Shown here piece after piece: positions 55,579 to 64,000 of a stretch of DNA of 64,000 nucleotides (positions within the stretch are counted from its first letter, which is position 1; each line of letters opens with the position of its first letter). The notes under the pieces are model-generated. The model worked only from the letters and a program-made list of their open reading frames with translations. It ran no database searches and was not told the origin of the DNA. A program made the translations under genes and the position numbers. Where the stretch lies: contig JAMDDR010000354.1 in the NCBI GenBank assembly GCA_023488685.1, positions 1 through 64,000 of the forward strand. Direction: 5' to 3'. The DNA is from Chloroflexota bacterium (GTDB lineage: Bacteria; Chloroflexota; Anaerolineae; J036; Brachytrichaceae).

Positions 55579-57480
55579 ATGCGTAGATGGAGCAGCACGG
55601 AAACGGATGACGGCAGCATTCACTGCCTGGGAAACGGACAATTGTGTGCTTACGGGCAAGGCCCGAACCTCATCCAGGTCTTTGGCCCGCCGTACAGTTC
55701 GCCGGCGCTGTTCCAACTCCATATCGATATGGCGGAGCCGGTGGAAGCATACTCTGAGCGGGAGCAGGGCACGGCCATCTGGACGCACCACATCCACGCG
55801 GGCGGCCGCATGGTGGGGGAACTGGTTGATTATGTGGACGCTGAGATCCCCTGCCTGGTTCGTCGCGTGCGCGTCACACATCCGTTGCGTCTCGAACTTC
55901 GCCTGGAAGAATGCGTTCAGGTGGTTGAGAATGGGCAGCGTGTGCGCGGGTGTGATGGCGGCCTATTGTTGGAAGCGCCGGCGGGCAAGTATCTTTATCA
56001 TACCTATCCGTTCCCGACTCCGATCTGCCACCAGGTAGCCTGGCGTGGGCCGGTTCGAGTGAACACACAGACGGCTCAGGCCAGGGTCGAGATCGTGTGC
56101 GACGCCGGGGAATGCTGGTTGTTCTTTGCGGGTGGGCCGGATTACCGGCGCGCCGTTCTGAATGCTGAAACCGTGCTGGGCACACCGGTCGAACAACTGC
56201 TGGCGCGGACGCGTCATTGGTGGCAGGTTTTCACGCACGGCCGGCGCGATTGGACGGCTGAGCTATCGCCTGAGTTGCCACAACGCGATCACCTGTTGCG
56301 GACGGCAGATAGTGTGGCGGTGCTCATTCGCGCGCAGCAGTCAAACGAAGGCGCAGTGCTGGCGGGGCACAACTATCACATGGCCTACGTGCGGGACCAG
56401 TACGGTGTGTCGCGCGGGCTTCTAGCGTTGGGCCATGTCGAACAGGCGCGACGCATCCTTGAGTTTTACTGGCAGGTGTGGCACAGCCACGGGCGCATCC
56501 ACAACGCGCAGGCCAGTGGCGTGGATGGCGTTTTTCACGTGCACGAGAACGATGAGGTCGAGATCACCGGCTATCTGATCCGCCAGGCATTTGATTTGCT
56601 GCAATGTTCAGGCGATGGCGCGTTCCTGGATCTTATCTTCCCAATGCTGGAATGGGCCTGGGAGGCGCAGAAAAAGCACCTGGTCGCGGGCATGTTGCCG
56701 TTCAACGGCGATGAGACTTACGTCGCCGGGGGGATTTTGCCGCGCCACACGCTGAACGACGGATCGGCGGAGGCCACCCTGCTGTTTGTCGAAGGGGGTA
56801 ACGCGCTGGTGGATTGGGCTGAGCGACGGCAGCGCTGGTCGCCGGCTGTCGTGGCCGATCAACGCGCAATCTTGCAGGCAGTCAAAACGCAGTACCGGAC
56901 GAACTTTTGGCGCGACGGGCAGCTCATCACCAATAACCCGGCTCGGGCTGTCCAGGCGACGCTCCCGCGGTTTCGCCACGGGGTATGCGAGCGTTGCCAG
57001 GTCGAGGGGCGCTTCCATGGCATCGTGTGGACGGAGTGTAACGAGCATGGGCGCTACCTGTGCCCGGCGTGCCTTGTCAAGGATGCCTTCCCCGCGGCTG
57101 TGCCGGAGTGTTACATTCTGCAATCGGTCAGCCTGACGCCTTTCTATTTCCACTCAGGGCTGTTGGCGCGCGAAGAACTCGCGCCGCTCGTGAACACGAT
57201 GGCGCGCCGCTACGTCGAGACCGGCAGATTACCCTCGCGGCCGGACGATGACGCCAGTATTGCCGTTGGCTACGACTATGGGATGATGCTGTACGCCTTG
57301 ACCGAATTGCAGTCGCCGCTGGCCGGTGTTTTCTACCAGCAAGCATTGTCACTGGTGGATGAGACCGGCGCGTGGGTGGAGTATTACGCGCAACACCGAC
57401 CGATGGGCACGCGCTGCCGGCCCTGGGAGAGCGCCATCAACCTGGAAGCCGCGCTGCTGTGGGCAACGCAACGGCGTTAA
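55579..57480 (+). CDS. Glucoamylase/GH15-like (alpha/alpha)6 glycoside hydrolase with Cys-rich insert
   Basis: LAGHNYHMAYVRDQYGVSRGLLALGHVEQARRILEFYWQVWHSHGRIHNAQ...LEWAWEAQKKHLVAGMLPFNGDETYVAGG; insert CERCQVEGRFHGIVWTECNEHGRYLCPAC. Confidence 0.75.
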   Translation: MRRWSSTETDDGSIHCLGNGQLCAYGQGPNLIQVFGPPYSSPALFQLHIDMAEPVEAYSEREQGTAIWTHHIHAGGRMVGELVDYVDAEIPCLVRRVRVTHPLRLELRLEECVQVVENGQRVRGCDGGLLLEAPAGKYLYHTYPFPTPICHQVAWRGPVRVNTQTAQARVEIVCDAGECWLFFAGGPDYRRAVLNAETVLGTPVEQLLARTRHWWQVFTHGRRDWTAELSPELPQRDHLLRTADSVAVLIRAQQSNEGAVLAGHNYHMAYVRDQYGVSRGLLALGHVEQARRILEFYWQVWHSHGRIHNAQASGVDGVFHVHENDEVEITGYLIRQAFDLLQCSGDGAFLDLIFPMLEWAWEAQKKHLVAGMLPFNGDETYVAGGILPRHTLNDGSAEATLLFVEGGNALVDWAERRQRWSPAVVADQRAILQAVKTQYRTNFWRDGQLITNNPARAVQATLPRFRHGVCERCQVEGRFHGIVWTECNEHGRYLCPACLVKDAFPAAVPECYILQSVSLTPFYFHSGLLAREELAPLVNTMARRYVETGRLPSRPDDDASIAVGYDYGMMLYALTELQSPLAGVFYQQALSLVDETGAWVEYYAQHRPMGTRCRPWESAINLEAALLWATQRR

Positions 57481-57562
57481 CAGCGGAGGGCATTCTGCTT
57501 TCGCTGGTAATATTTCTGTCGCACACCAAGGATTTCTATTCGGAATAGAAGGAGCACGCCAA

Positions 57563-58120
57563 ATGGGAATTGAACAAAACCGCGACCGTGTGGTGGCACG
57601 TATTCGCCAGTCTTTCAAGCAAAGTGGCATTGACCTGGCGGCGCTGACAGCAAGCCAGGAGGATCGTCTGGTCAACACGATCGCCGATAACATGCTGTTG
57701 GAATTCGACAGCATGCTGGACGAGGTGGTCCCAAAACAAGGTGAGACACAGAAGGCCGTGTCCGGTGACGACGACACGCAGGACCGGCACGAAGAGCAGG
57801 TATTGTGGGAAGGACGCCCGTTGTTGTCCATCAGCGAGCGCTATGTCCTCACCAGTGACCGGATCCGCTTGTTTAGAGGATTGTTGTCAAGGCAAGTGGA
57901 GAATGTCGAGCTGGTGCGCCTGCAGGACGTGGATTACCACCAGGGCGTGACCGAGCGCCTGCTCAACATCGGCGATATCCAGTTGCACAGCGCCGATGCC
58001 TCGGACCCGGTGGTGGTGCTGAGCAATGTCAAGGACCCGGAGACGGTGAATGCCCTCATCCGCCGCGCCTGGCTGGATGCGCGCAAACGGTATGGGGTCG
58101 TGTTCCGCGAAGAAATGTAG
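57563..58120 (+). CDS. PH (bPH2-like) domain protein
   Basis: EEQVLWEGRPLLSISERYVLTSDRIRLFRGLLSRQVENVELVRLQDVDYHQGVTERLLNIGDIQLHSADASDPVVVLSNVKDPETV. Confidence 0.88.
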   Translation: MGIEQNRDRVVARIRQSFKQSGIDLAALTASQEDRLVNTIADNMLLEFDSMLDEVVPKQGETQKAVSGDDDTQDRHEEQVLWEGRPLLSISERYVLTSDRIRLFRGLLSRQVENVELVRLQDVDYHQGVTERLLNIGDIQLHSADASDPVVVLSNVKDPETVNALIRRAWLDARKRYGVVFREEM

Positions 58121-58130
58121 GGCAAATGCG

Positions 58131-58171
58131 CACAACCGGGGCAGCACTCGCTTGAGGCTGCCCCGGTTGTG
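58131..58171. terminator. 15-bp stem hairpin between convergent genes
   Basis: cacaaccggggcagc / ggctgccccggttgtg. Confidence 0.7.
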
Positions 58172-58203
58172 GATCGCGCCCGATCAGCGGGCGATTGGGA
58201 TCG

Positions 58204-58452
58204 TCAGACCGATGTGGTTTGGCCCTTGGAGAGTTGCAGTAACTGGTCCATGATCTTACGATTATGAGCATGGGAGCGCTGCAGTGCAACGAGTAGGAAC
58301 AACGCAAGCAGACCCAGGATGAGAGCGCTAAACGTATTATTGAACGAAAAGTTGCCATTCCCGGTGCCATCGCCGACTGCGTACACACTGGGACCCCTGG
58401 AGCTTGCCCACTCGCTGTTGCTTTTGTTCGAACGGTCGTTGGGTGTGGTCAT
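58204..58452 (-). CDS. Small single-TM protein of unknown function
   Basis: 82 aa, FSFNNTFSALILGLLALFLLVALQRSHAHNRKIMDQLLQLSKGQ; GGAG-type RBS upstream. Confidence 0.65.
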   Translation of the reverse strand: MTTPNDRSNKSNSEWASSRGPSVYAVGDGTGNGNFSFNNTFSALILGLLALFLLVALQRSHAHNRKIMDQLLQLSKGQTTSV

Positions 58453-58874
58453 TTGTGATCTCCTTTATCTCCTTGTTGTAGATTACCGATTACATGATTG
58501 TCTTTCGGACCTCTCACATCATCATTGCCCATCATTTTCAGATGATAGTTGTTCTGGCATGTAACTCCGGCCGTGTTCAGGATGCCGGGCTGGACAGGCC
58601 GGATGTCGCTGGCGGTGGTTCCTTAAAACGGACGTGCGGTTGCCCTATGAGTGTTATTTCACAATCTTGACAAAAGGTTGAGCACACCCTATCATAACGT
58701 TTGCTCAGGTTAGCCCCCCATATCAACAACGTTACTGCCATCGCACAACGTTGATCCACGTCGCAAACTCACATCTTTCGGTTCGCTGACACGTGATCGC
58801 AATGGACGACGATCGTGTAATCGTGTCATTGGGGCCAGGTAAGCAGGGCGATAGGCGCATGACGGAGGTGGAGA

Positions 58875-59966
58875 ATGGCGACCCAGGCGATAAGCACATC
58901 GTTGGCGCCTCAGAAGCGCACGAGCCTGAAGGTCTACTTTTGGCGCGTGGCGAACAACTACGTGTTGCGGCGCGTCATCAAGGCCCTCGCCACTATTTTT
59001 GTCGTCATCACTGTCACGTTCTTTATCATTCGCCTCATGCCCAGCAACCCGGTCGATATTTTCATTCAAGAGCAGATGGCGCTCTACAACTCGTCATACC
59101 AGGAGGCGCGTGACCGGGCTGCCGCACTGTTTGCAATTGACCTCACTGCACCCGTCACACAGCAATACCTCGACTACATGGGTAACCTGCTGCGTGGCGA
59201 CTTGGGTAAGTCGTATCGCTCGCAGGGCGCGGGTGTAGCCGACATCATCAAACAATTCCTGCCATGGACGCTGTTCAGCGTGGGCACGGCGCTGTTCATC
59301 AGCTTTACGCTGGGCGTGGCGCTAGGCATGGTGATGGCTTATCGTCGTGAGACGCCGTTGGACTACGTGCTATCCACGTTCGCCTCGCTCGTCAGTTCCA
59401 TTCCCAACTACCTGATTGCCATCATCATCATCGTCACCTTTGGCTCGCAACTCAGGATATTGAATATCGCACAGATGCGGGGGTCTATTTCACCGGGCGT
59501 GCAGCCGGGCTTCACGCTCAAGTTCATCGGCGATGTTTTGTATCACGCGGCCCTGCCCATCTTCGTGTATGTGCTCACGACCATCGGAAGCTGGATGCTG
59601 GCAATGAAAAGCAGCACGGTCGCCACCCTGGAAGAAGACTATGTTACTGTGGCGAGGGCGCGCGGGTTGAAGGATAGCCGCATCATGACCTCATACGTGG
59701 GGCGGAATGCTGCGTTGCCGCTGTTCACACAACTCGCCATCAGCATCGGTTTCGTGGTGGGTGGATCGGTGCTGATCGAGACGATTTTTGTGTATCAAGG
59801 CATCGGCCAGCAATTGCTCAAGGCCATCAACCAGCGAGACTACCCGGTGATGCAGGGCATTTTCCTCATCATCACCGTTGCGGTGGTGTTCGCCAATTTG
59901 CTGGCCGATCTGCTGTATGGCCGGCTGGACCCGCGAATTCGCGTCGGCAGTGAGGAGACGAAATGA
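58875..59966 (+). CDS. ABC transporter permease (DppB/OppB family)
   Basis: ATIFVVITVTFFIIRLMPSNPVD...TLEEDYVTVARARGLKDSRIMTSYVGRNAALPLFTQLAISIGFVVGGSVLIETIFVYQGIGQQLLKAI. Confidence 0.95.
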   Translation: MATQAISTSLAPQKRTSLKVYFWRVANNYVLRRVIKALATIFVVITVTFFIIRLMPSNPVDIFIQEQMALYNSSYQEARDRAAALFAIDLTAPVTQQYLDYMGNLLRGDLGKSYRSQGAGVADIIKQFLPWTLFSVGTALFISFTLGVALGMVMAYRRETPLDYVLSTFASLVSSIPNYLIAIIIIVTFGSQLRILNIAQMRGSISPGVQPGFTLKFIGDVLYHAALPIFVYVLTTIGSWMLAMKSSTVATLEEDYVTVARARGLKDSRIMTSYVGRNAALPLFTQLAISIGFVVGGSVLIETIFVYQGIGQQLLKAINQRDYPVMQGIFLIITVAVVFANLLADLLYGRLDPRIRVGSEETK

Positions 59967-60862
59967 TGCAGGCACAGGCTTTCTACGCGCGACAGCCATC
60001 ATTCTTACAATCGCTCTCACAAACGCTGAAACTGCTGGCACGCAACAAAGTCGGTTTCGCCGGTTTCCTGGGTGTGCTGTTCTTCGTCTTCTTTGCCTTG
60101 GTGCTGCCGATCTTTGTCCCCATCGATAATCAAACGCGCATGGACAAAATTTACGCGCCGGCATCATGGGATCACTTGCTCGGCACCGACTTTCAGGGGC
60201 GTGACGTGTTCTCACAGCTTGTGCACGGTGGCCGCGAAGTGCTGGTGATTGCATTTGTGACTGGCGCCATCACCACGTTCCTGGCCGTGGTGTTTGGCTC
60301 GCTCAGCGCGGTGCTCGGCGGTTGGGTGGACTCGTTCATCATGTCCCTGGCGGACTTGTGGTTAGCCATTCCACAGTTCCCTGTGCTCGCCGTGTTGGCG
60401 AGCCTGGTCAAGCTGAACAATGTGATCCTTCTGGCGTTATTGTTGTCGCTCCTGTCGTGGCCTACGCTCACGCGCGCCATTCGCTCGCAGGTGCTCTCGT
60501 TGCGGCAGCGCGACTATGTGGAAGCAGCGCGTTCGCTTGGCCTGAGCACCAGGCACATTATCTTCAACGAGATCATGCCCAACATGATGAGCTACATCGC
60601 CATCAGTCTGATCTTCGCAATGACGGCGGCTGTCTACGCGCAAGCCGGCCTGGCATTCCTGGGGCTGATCTCGTTTTCGGACAACAACAGTTGGGGCGTC
60701 ACCATTCAACTCGCGTGGACGAAGGGAGCTATTTTCTTTCGTGATAGTTTCCTCTACATCATGGCTCCCGTGTTGGCGATTGCGTTGTTCCAGTTGTCAC
60801 TGGTGTCATTCACACGATCGTTGGAGGAGGTGTTCAACCCGCGCTTGCGGACTGGCGTTTGA
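59963..60862 (+). CDS. ABC transporter permease (DppC/OppC family)
   Basis: HLLGTDFQGRDVFSQLVHGGREVLVIAFVTGAITTFLAVVFGSLSAVLGGWVDSFIM...RQRDYVEAARSLGLSTRHIIFNEIMPNMMSYI. Confidence 0.95.
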   Translation: MMQAQAFYARQPSFLQSLSQTLKLLARNKVGFAGFLGVLFFVFFALVLPIFVPIDNQTRMDKIYAPASWDHLLGTDFQGRDVFSQLVHGGREVLVIAFVTGAITTFLAVVFGSLSAVLGGWVDSFIMSLADLWLAIPQFPVLAVLASLVKLNNVILLALLLSLLSWPTLTRAIRSQVLSLRQRDYVEAARSLGLSTRHIIFNEIMPNMMSYIAISLIFAMTAAVYAQAGLAFLGLISFSDNNSWGVTIQLAWTKGAIFFRDSFLYIMAPVLAIALFQLSLVSFTRSLEEVFNPRLRTGV

Positions 60863-60889
60863 GATTGGGTTTCTGAGCGAGCGTGCTTC

Positions 60890-61882
60890 ATGACAAAGAC
60901 GGTTCTGGAAGTCAAAAATCTGTGGGTGGAATACCCGGCCCGGCGCGGCGTGGTGCAGGCTGTGCGTGGCGTGAGCTTTGATCTGTGCCAGGGCGAAACG
61001 CTTGCGTTCATTGGCGAGAGTGGTTCGGGCAAGACCACGCTGGGTCTGGCGCTGGTGCGCCTGTTGCCGAAGTCCGCACGCGTGCGTCAGGGCAACATCC
61101 TTTTCTACCAGAACGGCCGTGTACAGGACGTGCTCGCTCTTAGCCAGGAAGACCTGCGACAGTTCCGCTGGCGCGATTGCGCCATGGTGTTCCAGGGCGC
61201 GCAAAATTCCTTCAACCCGGTGCTGCGTGTCGAGTCGCAGTTCTACGATACTGCCCGCGCCCACGGCATGACCGGCACGGCACATGTGAAGCAACGCGCC
61301 ATCGATCTGTTGCGCATGGTGCAGCTTGATCCGAATCGTGTGTTCCGCTCCTTCCCGCACGAGCTGAGTGGAGGGATGCGCCAACGCGTGCTCATCGCGC
61401 TCGGTCTGCTGCTCCAGCCGCAGGTGATCATCCTTGACGAGCCGACGACCGCGCTCGATATTCTGACTCAGCGCTCCATCATTGAGGTATTGCGCAAGTT
61501 GAAGAAGGAGTTGGATTTCTCGCTCATCTTCATCTCGCATGATCTCTCGCTGGCGGCCGAATTGGCCGACCGGGTGGCAACGGTATACGCCGGCACTATT
61601 GTCGAAATCGGCGGCGTCTATGATATCTTTGAGCGCGCGCGCCATCCGTATACACAAGCCCTCACGCACTCTGTGCCGACGGTCACCGGCGATCTGCGGG
61701 ATTTAACTTCGATTCCTGGCTCACCGCCGGATTTGATCGTTCTGCCGCCGGGATGTGCGTTTCATCCCCGCTGTCCCTTTGCCACACAGCGCTGCAAAGA
61801 GCAGGAACCGCCGTTGGAGCCGGTGGGCGAGGGGCAGTTTGCGGCGTGTTGGAATTGGCGGGAAGCGATGAATAAAACGTGA
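60890..61882 (+). CDS. ABC transporter ATP-binding protein (DppD/OppD family)
   Basis: FIGESGSGKTTLGLALVRLLP...PHELSGGMRQRVLIALGLLLQPQVIILDEPTTALDILTQ...PPGCAFHPRCPFATQRCKEQEP. Confidence 0.96.
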   Translation: MTKTVLEVKNLWVEYPARRGVVQAVRGVSFDLCQGETLAFIGESGSGKTTLGLALVRLLPKSARVRQGNILFYQNGRVQDVLALSQEDLRQFRWRDCAMVFQGAQNSFNPVLRVESQFYDTARAHGMTGTAHVKQRAIDLLRMVQLDPNRVFRSFPHELSGGMRQRVLIALGLLLQPQVIILDEPTTALDILTQRSIIEVLRKLKKELDFSLIFISHDLSLAAELADRVATVYAGTIVEIGGVYDIFERARHPYTQALTHSVPTVTGDLRDLTSIPGSPPDLIVLPPGCAFHPRCPFATQRCKEQEPPLEPVGEGQFAACWNWREAMNKT

Positions 61883-61894
61883 AAAAGGATGGCT

Positions 61895-62938
61895 ATGCCG
61901 GATAAAAGGCAACCCGTCGTCGAGCTCGTTCATCTCAGCCGCACTTTCGAGCAGCGGGGTATGCTGGTCAAGGCGGTGGATGACGTAACGCTGGCAGTCA
62001 ACGAGGGCGAGGTGGTATGCCTCGTGGGTGAAAGCGGTTGCGGCAAGACCACGACGGGCAAGATGATTGCCGGCTTGATCCGGCCGAGTGGCGGTGAAAT
62101 ACGCTACAACGGCCAGGACATCTGGCGTATGGATGCAGCGCAGTTCCGAAAGTATCGAATGGCGGTCCAGCTCATCCACCAGGACCCCTATGCCTCGCTC
62201 AACCCGGCGCACTCCGTTTTCCGCATTCTCAGCGCGCCACTGCTGGAGCACAAAATCGCGAGCAATCCACAGGCGGCGCGCGACCGTGTGCGCGAATTAC
62301 TCATGATGGTGGATCTCACACCACCCGACGATTTCCTGGACAAGTATCCGCACCAGTTGAGCGGTGGGCAGCGCCAGCGTGTTTCGGTTGCCCGCGCGCT
62401 CACCGTTGTGCCCTCGGTCATTGTGGCCGATGAAGCCGTCTCGATGGTGGATGTATCCATCCGCGTGAGCCTGCTAAACACGTTGCGCAAGCTGAAGGAA
62501 CGCCTGGGCGTAACCTATGTGTTCATCACACACGATCTGGCGGTGGCCAAACATTTCGCCTGGGAAGGACGTGTGGCTGTGATGTACCTGGGTCGCATGG
62601 TGGAGGTGGCGCACACGCCACAACTCGTCAATCACCCGCAGCATCCCTACACCCAGGCGTTGCTCTCTGCCATTCCCGAGCCTGACCCGCGCATTACACG
62701 CACGAAGGAGCGCGTGCAATTGCGCAGCCTGGATGTGCCAAGTCTGCTCAATCTGCCGCCGGGCTGCTCGTTTCACCCGCGCTGCCCGCGCTTCGAGGCG
62801 GGCCTGTGCGATGTGATGGTGCCCGAGCTTATGGAGGTTGGCACCGCAACGCGTGTGGCGTGTCACGTGGTAACGAGGGAGGCTGCGCACGCGTTGCGCG
62901 ATGGTCATACTACGTCGCTGCCGCCAGCGGCGCCATAA
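61895..62938 (+). CDS. ABC transporter ATP-binding protein (DppF/OppF family)
   Basis: CLVGESGCGKTTTGKMIAGLIRPSGGEIRYNGQDIW...YPHQLSGGQRQRVSVARALTVVPSVIVADEAVSMVDVS. Confidence 0.96.
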   Translation: MPDKRQPVVELVHLSRTFEQRGMLVKAVDDVTLAVNEGEVVCLVGESGCGKTTTGKMIAGLIRPSGGEIRYNGQDIWRMDAAQFRKYRMAVQLIHQDPYASLNPAHSVFRILSAPLLEHKIASNPQAARDRVRELLMMVDLTPPDDFLDKYPHQLSGGQRQRVSVARALTVVPSVIVADEAVSMVDVSIRVSLLNTLRKLKERLGVTYVFITHDLAVAKHFAWEGRVAVMYLGRMVEVAHTPQLVNHPQHPYTQALLSAIPEPDPRITRTKERVQLRSLDVPSLLNLPPGCSFHPRCPRFEAGLCDVMVPELMEVGTATRVACHVVTREAAHALRDGHTTSLPPAAP

Positions 62939-63029
62939 CTATCGGCAGACCCGGACCCGCAGGTGACGCTGAACCGCGGGTTCCGCCGTAACCTGCGCCG
63001 TAGCTCGCTGGAGTAGTGATTGGAGCGGC

Positions 63030-63221
63030 GTGATCGAGATGAAGAGCGATCCATTTCATATTGCGTTGAGCTTTGCCATGTTTCTGGTTGTTGCGTCAGT
63101 AGTGATGTTGCTGGTGCAAGAGCCAGGTACATCAGGATTCGTGTTGTCGGCGCTGAGCCTGGCCGTTGGTTTGACGTTCATGGGAGTCGTGGCGTGGGTG
63201 ATTCGACGCCTATCCAAGTAG
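63030..63221 (+). CDS. Small two-TM protein of unknown function
   Basis: 63 aa, FHIALSFAMFLVVASVVMLLVQEPGTSGFVLSALSLAVGLTFMGVVAWVIRRL. Confidence 0.5.
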   Translation: MIEMKSDPFHIALSFAMFLVVASVVMLLVQEPGTSGFVLSALSLAVGLTFMGVVAWVIRRLSK

Positions 63222-63310
63222 CACGTGAAAATCCGCTTCGCAGGCCGGGAATCAGAACAATTCCGGAGGTGATGCGTAAGGAATAAATGGACAGGTGAAT
63301 AATGGGTCAT

Positions 63311-63347
63311 GCGTTGTACTCAACGCCGGAGCGTTGTACTCAACGCC
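63311..63347. promoter_or_regulatory. Two identical 17-nt hairpin/operator-like elements, 20-nt spacing
   Basis: gcgttgtactcaacgcc at 63311-63327 and 63331-63347; each gcgttg-tact-caacgc. Confidence 0.5.
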
Positions 63348-63424
63348 AGTAACGGCTAGTGCTACGTTGGCGGAAACGCCATTCGCTTAAGATGACTATT
63401 CCCTATTCTTGAGTGAGGAGAGAC

Positions 63425-64000
63425 ATGAGTAACGGCATCCGAAAAACGATCAGCCGTCGACAATTCCTGAAGGCTTCGGCATTTGCGGGCACAAGCGCTG
63501 CGCTGGCTGCCTGCACAGGCGTGCCCGCCGTGCCCAGCCCCAGCACTCCCGCGCCGGCGCAACCCACTCAACCCGAACCAACCACGCCCCCAGCAGAAGC
63601 GACCCAGGTCGAACCGACCATGGCTCCTACGACCGCAGCCGTGGCGAAGACTGGTGAGTTTCACGGCGCGTTCCCATACCAGGTGCCACCCACTGGGCAT
63701 TGGAACTCATTCGCGCCGGATGGTATCCCCAATGGCATCTCGATCTACTGGGATCTGTTGGAAGAGCCATTGGCGCGCTACAAGTGGGCCAGCGGGGAAT
63801 ACGTGCCCCATATGGCGACCCAATGGAGCTTCGAGGGTGGTGACAAGTTCGTGGTCACTCTGCGTGATGCGACGTGGAGCGACGGTAACGCATTCACATC
63901 CAAGGATGTGGTTGCGACCTTCAACGTTGGCCGCCTGTTCAACTGGACGGTGTTTAACTACGTGGACGGTGTATCGGCCACAGACGATAAGACGGTCGAG
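63425..64000 (+). CDS. ABC transporter substrate-binding protein (SBP family 5), Tat-type lipoprotein signal, 3' truncated by window edge
   Basis: MSNGIRKTISRRQFLKASAFAGTSAALAACTGVPAVPSPS (RR motif + lipobox); GEFHGAFPYQVPPTGHWNSFAPDG...WDLLEEPLARYKWASGEYVPHMATQWSFEGGDKFVVTLRDATWSDGNAFTSKDVVATFN. Confidence 0.93.
   Translation, partial: MSNGIRKTISRRQFLKASAFAGTSAALAACTGVPAVPSPSTPAPAQPTQPEPTTPPAEATQVEPTMAPTTAAVAKTGEFHGAFPYQVPPTGHWNSFAPDGIPNGISIYWDLLEEPLARYKWASGEYVPHMATQWSFEGGDKFVVTLRDATWSDGNAFTSKDVVATFNVGRLFNWTVFNYVDGVSATDDKTVE

Noticed and set aside
57326-57562. N-terminal extension of the PH-domain ORF
   Set aside because: Overlaps the upstream GH gene in another frame; a good start ATG with GGAG upstream exists at 57563
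63056-63310. 84-aa minus-strand ORF opposite the 63-aa TM protein
   Set aside because: Antisense with no recognisable features; the plus-strand two-TM protein is more plausible
1-64000. tRNA, rRNA, prophage, IS or integron features
   Set aside because: No tRNA cloverleaf/TTCRANNC context, rRNA segment, transposase or integrase motif recognised by eye; tRNAscan-SE, Infernal and ISfinder searches would be needed to be certain

Overview
This 64 kb, gene-dense, high-GC window looks like a chromosomal segment of a Chloroflexi-type (Anaerolineae-like) bacterium or MAG. The taxonomy is inferred from gene style only. I see no phage, IS element, integrase, rRNA, tRNA or CRISPR array that I can support. 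Contents: (i) carbohydrate metabolism genes: a GH99-like protein, GH31 alpha-xylosidase (frameshifted), GH51 arabinofuranosidase, NagA and a SIS sugar isomerase, three Gfo/Idh/MocA oxidoreductases, a TIM-barrel isomerase, a PhyH dioxygenase, a glucoamylase-like GH carrying a Cys-rich insert, and a secreted GH-like lipoprotein; (ii) a Dpp/Opp-type ABC operon whose substrate-binding protein runs off the right edge; (iii) regulators: a MalT/LuxR-type ATPase, a NarL-type two-component pair and a truncated AraC protein; (iv) housekeeping genes trmFO, hflX, rfbA, a DapL-like aminotransferase and an M50-CBS protease; (v) small membrane proteins of unknown function. The most interesting items are an EAD-like/TM/LmeA-like three-part protein, a zinc-knuckle-like insert in a glycoside hydrolase, an internally duplicated 4-TM protein, intergenic heptamer tracts placed immediately 5' of start codons, a duplicated palindromic repeat tract (51.79-52.10 kb), a perfect 61-nt palindrome, twin identical hairpins before the substrate-binding protein gene, and a notable number of truncated gene remnants (SDR, beta-helix, MDR, HIT, GNAT, AraC). 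No search was run: family names come from reading the translations.
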